Positions 58,361-64,000 of a stretch of DNA of 64,000 nucleotides are shown in pieces. Numbering within the stretch: position 1 is the stretch's first letter; each line of letters opens with the position of its first letter. The DNA is taken from NCBI RefSeq assembly GCF_029542785.1, contig NC_083375.1, forward strand, positions 620,001 to 684,000, in the 5' to 3' direction. The notes beneath the pieces were generated by a model that was not told where the DNA came from, did no database searches, and saw only the letters and a program-made list of their open reading frames with translations. The DNA comes from Malassezia japonica. Taxonomy: Eukaryota > Basidiomycota > Malasseziomycetes > Malasseziales > Malasseziaceae. Both the position numbers and the translations under genes were made by a program.

Positions 58361-60161
58361 CTACTGCGTCGTTGCTGGGCGCTCTTCCGCATCGGCCCAC
58401 GGGAGGACCGTCGGCCAGTCCCATGCATGCACGAGGGTGCCCGCAATGGGCATTTTGATGCGCTCGCCACGGATCGGCTCCTCTTCGAGCTGCTCGGCCT
58501 CTTCGGCGTGCAGCGCACGGCGCTGCGCCGCGAGCTGCGCCGCAAGCGAAAAGCGCAGGCGCTCGAGCGCAGGGTGCAGAATCGAGTTGCCGCCGCGGTA
58601 GCGGTTGATCATCACACTGAGCGAGTGGCGGTGCTGCACCGACATCATGGTGCCGGTCATGAGCGTGCGGCTCGCCGCCATGCCGTGGAACACACGCTCC
58701 GTGTGGTGGTCGTCGAGCACCGCAGGGGGATCGCCACTGCGCGAAAAGACGCGCAGCAGCGGCGCAGGCGCCACGACACGCACACCATTGTATAGCTGCG
58801 CCGGGAAACGATACGACATCGTGGGGAACAGCGCGCCGGAGGGCGGCGCCGTCGCAACGACGCGCCCTTGGGGGTTGATCGGCGTAAAGACGGGCGCCGC
58901 ATGCGCGCTCTCCTCCATGTTGCCCTGCGCGCTGGGGATCGTAATCAGCAGACTGGGGCCGGGCACCCACGCGGGCGACGCTGGGTGCAGATCCACACAG
59001 CCGTGCATCGAGTCGTTCGGCTCGTACCGCTGGGGGTCCACAAAGCAGTGCGCCAGCCGCCGCCGCTTGACCGCCCCATCGATAAACGCCGCCGAGTTCG
59101 GATTGACGTGGTGGGAATGCGTGAGGGAAGTGAGGTACACCGGGGTCGGCCGGGCGCTCTCCTCGGCGAGCTCTTCGGTGGCATGCATAAACGCGTCGAG
59201 CGACGAGCGTTTCTGCGCTTTTTCGGGTGCGGGGCCGTTGCGTGCCGCGTCGAGCGACGGGAAGGACGTCGCGGGCGGCGCGCCTTCGACCAGCGACCCG
59301 GTATACACAGGCAGGCGGCGGCGCCAGATGCGGCGGATGCCGTCCTGGTCGAGCTCGGTGGCGGCCGTGGGAAGGATCACAGGCGGGGGGCGCGGCATCG
59401 GCGCGGGCCCCGGCGCCTCTTCCTTGGCCGGTTCGGGCTCGATGTGCATTTCCTCTCCGGGAAGCGCGTCCAGGTCTGGAAACGCAGGGAGGAACGGGGG
59501 GATGTACGATGGGGTATCGGTCGTCGTTTCAGCAAGGGGCTCTTCGGCCTCGACATCGTCTGCGTGCGGGGGTGTCTCGTCCCAGACCCACGCATCCTCT
59601 TCGGCCTCGTCGATCGCGCGGCGCACTTCGAGCTCCGCACGCATTCCGTCCGAAATAGGGAGGTAGTGCAGCTCCGACACGCTCTTCTTTTCGCCGAGCG
59701 ACACATCTGGGTAAGTATCAGTACGTACATTCGGCGAGGCGCGCGCGCTGCTTCAGCACCGGCTCGGGGATGAGCTGCGAAAGGTCGCGCTTCCACACGC
59801 CTTCTTCGTCCGCCCATTCCTTGAGCTCGGTCAGCGCGCCAAAGCCCATTACATGCTCGAGACTCATCTCGACGTCCCACGCGGTAGGCTCTGTGCGGTT
59901 CGCCGCCTGAGCGCTCTCGGCGCTGGTGCGCGCAAGCAAAGCAAGAAAGCGCTGGACGAGTTCGCCGAGGAGCACGCACGCATTCGCGCTCCCCCCGTTG
60001 AATCCAGCAGCAGACAAAATCATAGGCACAGCCGTATTCAGCTGCGAAAACGCAAAGTCGGCAGCCGGCCGCGTCTGCGGCGCGACCTTGCGCAGCGTCC
60101 CGCTGGCGTCCTTTGCCATGGCGGCGAGCAGAGCGACGTCACAATTAAATCCCAACTGCAT
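58361..60161 (-). CDS. TAF3/TAF8-like histone-fold protein
   Basis: 592 residues in two exons with a 22-nt intron at 59707-59728. The N-terminus has a bromodomain-associated histone fold: FAFSQLNTAVPMILSAAGF, then CVLLGELVQRFLALLARTS and AANRTEPTAWDVEMSLEHV. A short motif YIPPFLPAFPDL later resembles the proline segment after the histone fold in TAF3 and TAF8, which pair with TAF10 in TFIID. The remaining 350 residues are poorly conserved. TAF3 versus TAF8 cannot be decided. The start at 60161 is only five bases past the IML2 stop; the in-frame ATG at 60119 (MAKDASGTLRK) is an equally good choice. No PHD finger is seen. Confidence 0.75.
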
Positions 60162-60166
60162 ATATC

Positions 60167-62796
60167 CTACATACGCTCGGCTTGGTCGAGGAGCTCCAGC
60201 GCGCCGTTGGAGCGCAGGACGGCCATGTTCTGCATGCTGTACTTGCCCTTGCGGCCGTGGTCACCGAGGTTCTTGTTGCTTAGAATGATCTCGAGCTCCG
60301 AGCGCGCCTCGGCGTAGCGGCGCTCGCCAATGTACAGGCGACCGAGCTCGTAGTGGCTGAAGTACACCAGGTAGTGGTCGTACGAGAGATTTGCGCCGTG
60401 GTTCGCAACGTAGAGCAGGCTCTTTTCCGACTCGCGCGCGGCGTCCTTGACGGACATGCGGCGCTTGCCGTCGAAGCGCACGTGCTCCTCGGGGTATGCA
60501 ATGTTGCGCAGGATCACACCACGCAAAAAGTGCGCGAGACACAGGTCGTCGAGGCGCTCGCCGGTCGCCTCGCCCGAGCCGAGCTGGGCGAGCGTGTCGT
60601 CGACCATCGGCAGCAGGACCTGCGTGAGCGACCGGTGCGATGCGGTCGTGTAGCAATGGCACATGTATGCAAACTCCATCGCGGGAAGCGTCAGGTAGCC
60701 CTGCTCGATCATCTTGCGTGCTTTGCGTGCAACAAACTTCTCCAGGGGGATACTCTTGCCGGCAATCTTTTGTGTCATTGAAGGGACACGCGCAAAGATG
60801 TCTGCCGCCTGCTCGCGCGAGGCGGCATCGTCGCACTGGTACAGCGCGGCGGCACGGCCGTAGTTGTACACGGCCTTGGACCAGTTGTTCTCTTCGGCGA
60901 GCACGGAAAAGTCGTCGTAGGTGTCGCGCCACTGCGCCAGCGACATAGAGCAGAGCGACATGTCCCAGTAACAGATGTGCTTGAGCTGCACATACTCTTC
61001 CTGGATGTCGCGCGCATCCTTGAAGCACTCGATCGCGTGCTTCGAAAGCGCCTGCGTCGAATAGAGGCGGCCGTGGAAGTAGAGGAAAAAGACACCACGG
61101 GGGTAGCGCTCCAGGTGGTAGTCGAGCACCTTCTCCGCATAGGGGATGTCCACACCGGGCACGGGCACAAACGTGGAGACGACCAGGTGGTACACAAGCA
61201 TCGTCATGTCACAGAGCACACGACGTACACCCTCTGTCTCGATCGTCTCGCCAGGCTCCTTCACCGCGGGATCACTCGACCACTTGCCGGCCTTAGACAT
61301 GAGCTGCAGACCGACGTCGACATTGCCTTCGTAGCCAAAGACCTCCATGATCTTGAGCACCTTGCTGGGGAGCAGGCCGAGGATCAGGCTGATGCAGCCG
61401 GAACCAAGGTACACACCGCTGCGGAAGTCATTGTCCGAGTGCGTCGCTCCCGACGTGCCGCTCCCGTGCTGGTCCTCCCACTCGATAAACTTGAGCAGAC
61501 TGTGGTAGGCACCGTACGCCGCGCGCATGTGCAGCGCCTCGCTCAGGAAACTAAAGATGTCACCAGAGTGCGCAATGCCAAGAACAGCCTTGAGCAGCGT
61601 GCACTCGGCCGTCACAAGCTCGGCGTGCTGCTGCACCGGCGTCATTGTCGCGACCCACGTCACCGAGGGGCCGGCGCCACGGACGAAACGGCCAAAGGAG
61701 GTAATGACCGAGCTACGCTTGCGCAGGTGCGATGCAATGGATAGCGCGTCCTTGCAGTGCGAAATAGCCGTCGCAAGGTCCTGGTGCTCAAAGGTCATGA
61801 TGGCTTTGATGGTGGAAAGCAGCGCATAGGCCACCGCATAGTAGAGGCGCTTCTCAGAGTGCACAGTGACCAGCTCATACGCTTCGTGCATGCGACTGTT
61901 CAAAAAGAGGTGCATCGCACGACGTGCAAGCGCAATGTCGTCGCGAAGCTCCTCCGTAGTTATCATCACGTCCGAAGTCTTCAGCTTCGAAATCCGGTCA
62001 GCACGGTCCTTGGCCTGGTGGAAGAGGAGCTGCGAGTCGTGCTTGGGGGCATCCGGCGCGGCTTTACCCACCGCAGCACCACCCGCCGCGCCGACGGCAG
62101 CACCGCCAGCCGCCGCCGCCGCGCCTTTCGCGGCACGGCTCGAGGTGGCAGACCGCGCAGGGCGCGCGGCCGCAGACTCGGTGCGCTCCGCCACAGGCAC
62201 AGCAGGAAGATCGCGCTCCCGGGCTGCAGGGGCGCGCGTCTTGGCGGAAGCCGCCTTCGAGGGCTCAGGTTCCATGTCGAAGAACTCATCGTCGTCATCT
62301 TCCTCCTCCGCGTGGTCGGGAAGACGCGCGGCCTCGCTACCGCTGCGTTGGCGAGTCGCAAGGGCTTGCGGCTCCTCACCGCGTACGACGGGGCGCATAC
62401 CAGCGTCGCTGCCACGGCGGCTCACGTCGCTGCTGCGGCGCGCGCGCGATCCGTTCAGATCAGGACGCGTCGCGTCGCTCCCGCGGCGTGTCGACGCGCG
62501 TCGGCCCACAGCAGCACCGACCGGGGGCGACATGGAGAGGTTCGACGCCTTGCTCGACGTCGAGCTGCGGCGCGTGCGCGATGGCGGCCGTCCAGTATCG
62601 CGTTGGTTCTGCAACACGGAGTCGGTGAGACTGATGGGCAGATCGCGCGTCTGCACAACCGTCTCGGAACGCGCAGCAGACAAAAGAGTGTCGCGTTCAG
62701 TCATGTTGCTGCCAGGTTTCTGGTGTGAGCAGCGCGACGTACAGTATCCCTAAGGGGCTCGTAGAAGGCTGGAGCAATGGAAACCTTGTGAGCCAT
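60167..62796 (-). CDS. IML2: IML2/TTC39-family protein
   Basis: 868 residues. A first exon of 18 codons (MAHKVSIAPAFYEPLRDT) joins through a 23-nt intron (62720-62742, GTACGT...CTCACACCAG) to the main exon in frame; without it, translation could start at the Met at 62704. The first 230 residues are disordered and Arg/Ser-rich with an alanine/glycine run. The TTC39/DUF3808 region follows: LARRAMHLFLNSRMHEAYEL, VYLGSGCISLILGLLPSKVL, LERYPRGVFFLYFHGRLY and FLRGVILRNIAYPE. The yeast IML2 member is needed for clearing inclusion bodies with lipid droplets. The stop is almost adjacent to the next gene's start on the same strand. Confidence 0.88.
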
Positions 62797-63028
62797 GACT
62801 CTTGACCACTACGGCTGCACTAAGCAAGGTGCTGCGCTGCACTGGGTAACTCGCTCCCTATAAAATCTAGGCACCGTATTGTTGAATCGCGCCATTTGAT
62901 TGGCGACAACTGCCCCACAAAAACGAAAGCCGCCACTGAGCCGCACGAGTCGCGAATGCGGGGCGATTAGGTCAGCATCGGTCGCGAACCGCGCATACGC
63001 CGGGCGCTGTACGTGGGGAGTGGAGGAG
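62797..63028. other. Spacer between IML2 and the class II aldolase-like gene
   Basis: 232 bp between two minus-strand genes. It should hold the IML2 promoter and the 3' end of the aldolase-like gene. I see no further feature. Confidence 0.5.
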
Positions 63029-63961
63029 CTACAGGCGGTAGGAGGCGTCTTTCTTGTCCATAAGCCGCATGAAAGCGGAAAACTCCATAGTGCCCAGCTC
63101 GCGCCCACTAAAGGTCTTGGCCGTCTCGAAGGTTTTGTGAGCCGCCTCTGGCTTCGGCATGTAGAGACCGCCGCCGGCCGGGGCGCTCGCTTGGGCCACT
63201 GCCTGGATCTCGCACGAGCGAATAAGGATGTGCATGCGGTACCAGGCCCCTCCAATGGTAGCACCCGTAGTGATCACGCCGTGGTTGCGCAGAAGCAAGA
63301 CATTCTTGTCCCCGAGATTGTTCACAAGGGATTCTTGCTCTTTTTCGTCGACGACAATCCCTTCAAAGTCATGGTAGCCGGGTGGGCCAATGATCGAGGA
63401 GGTCTGTGAGAGCGAAGAGAGGTAGCCGTCTTGAGTACTTGCAATTCCCGTCACGATGGGGTGGTGGCAATGCAGCACGGCGGACGCCGACTCGTGCTTG
63501 GCATTGTGAATCGCAGAGTGGATGACAAAACCTGCACGGTTCACCTTGAAAATGTCGCCGACGACGCCGGGGTGCTTCAATTGACCTTTAGCGTCAATCT
63601 TCAGTAGCGAGCTGGCGGTAATCTCGTCATAACGCAGGCCATAGGGATTGATCAGGAACGACTTGGAACCGTCGGGCTCAGGGACGCCCACCGTCAAGTG
63701 GTTCAGCACGTCGTCGTTCCACCCAGCATGTTCGAAAAGGCGGTATGCAGCAGCAAGCTCGATACGCAGCTTCTGCTCCTCGACACTAAACTCGGAGAGG
63801 ATCGAACGCGAGAGCCGCTCTTTGATTCGGTTGGAGCTCAGCTCCTCGACGGTCGTGTACGTGCTCGGCGAAAAGGGTTGTTGAAGGCGCGCAGCGCTTG
63901 TGTGAATGCTACGGGCAACTGCAGGAAGGCACCACGGCGTGGCGCGGCGTAGTGGTAGCAT
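63029..63961 (-). CDS. Class II aldolase/adducin-fold protein, possibly mitochondrial
   Basis: 310 residues, one exon. The start MLPLRRATPWCLPAVARS with IHTSAARLQ looks like a mitochondrial presequence, with a possible cleavage near residue 27. The class II aldolase fold follows: WNDDVLNHLTVGVPEPDGSK, LINPYGLRYDEITASSLL, the metal-binding pair in LHCHHPIVTGIAS, and LLLRNHGVITTGATIGGAWY with a further histidine. This matches fungal adducin-like proteins whose substrates are mostly unknown; fuculose-phosphate aldolase is the founding enzyme. The ATG at 63961 is chosen; a GTG-initiated frame reaches the window edge, so an extra upstream exon cannot be excluded. Confidence 0.85.
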   Translation of the reverse strand: MLPLRRATPWCLPAVARSIHTSAARLQQPFSPSTYTTVEELSSNRIKERLSRSILSEFSVEEQKLRIELAAAYRLFEHAGWNDDVLNHLTVGVPEPDGSKSFLINPYGLRYDEITASSLLKIDAKGQLKHPGVVGDIFKVNRAGFVIHSAIHNAKHESASAVLHCHHPIVTGIASTQDGYLSSLSQTSSIIGPPGYHDFEGIVVDEKEQESLVNNLGDKNVLLLRNHGVITTGATIGGAWYRMHILIRSCEIQAVAQASAPAGGGLYMPKPEAAHKTFETAKTFSGRELGTMEFSAFMRLMDKKDASYRL

Positions 63962-64000
63962 CTTAGTGTGATGCAATCTACAGCGCGGGGACACGGTCAC

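Overview
The window looks like nuclear DNA of a Malassezia yeast (Basidiomycota, Ustilaginomycotina); I cannot name the species. The evidence is a secreted class 3 lipase of the Malassezia type (31350-32270), eukaryotic housekeeping genes (PRP8, ELP2, MDM10, SUV3, DPH6, YTA7, ATE1), very dense GC-rich packing, and many tiny spliceosomal introns. I place 33 protein genes and one lipase pseudogene. I see no tRNA, rRNA, transposon or CRISPR array.

Layout. 1-10748: a DExH helicase cut by the left edge, ATE1, an LRR protein, and an Elongator ELP2 gene with a complete phosphopantetheine adenylyltransferase (CAB4-type) built into it. 10732-22013: RBX1, PRP2, a BRPF/NTO1-like reader, YTA7/ATAD2, a SIS1-type J protein and SNU13. 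22141-29611: an alpha-arrestin, a TBC protein and a CSR1-like Sec14 protein. 29790-34489: an acyltransferase, the lipase, its broken tandem copy and a membrane J protein. 34541-40417: a coiled-coil protein, ARL8, BSD2, SmG, a GNAT acetyltransferase, GET4 and a 65-residue protein. 40523-53759: PRP8, MDM10, FAR11/STRIP and WBP1. 53764-63961: DPH6, SUV3, a TAF-like histone-fold protein, IML2 and a class II aldolase-like protein.

Reading both strands for splice sites joined most of the broken reading frames. I infer 46 introns, all 22-41 nt long. Twenty-nine are exactly 22 nt and none is shorter. Nearly all begin GTACGT, GTATGT or GTGCGT and end with a CTNAC-like branch site 3-6 nt before AG. Removing them restores conserved protein blocks, and in every complete gene it leaves a coding length divisible by three.

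Shared themes. Four spliceosome genes (PRP8, PRP2, SNU13, SmG) sit among these minimal introns. Translation fidelity is represented by ELP2 (tRNA wobble uridine modification) and DPH6 (diphthamide on eEF2). The ELP2-CAB4 fusion would tie a CoA-making enzyme to the complex whose Elp3 subunit consumes acetyl-CoA; this is the most unusual single observation here. An alpha-arrestin and BSD2 are both PPxY-bearing candidate Rsp5 adaptors. Convergent neighbours are separated by as few as 2 bp or overlap, and divergent pairs share promoters of about 40-180 bp.
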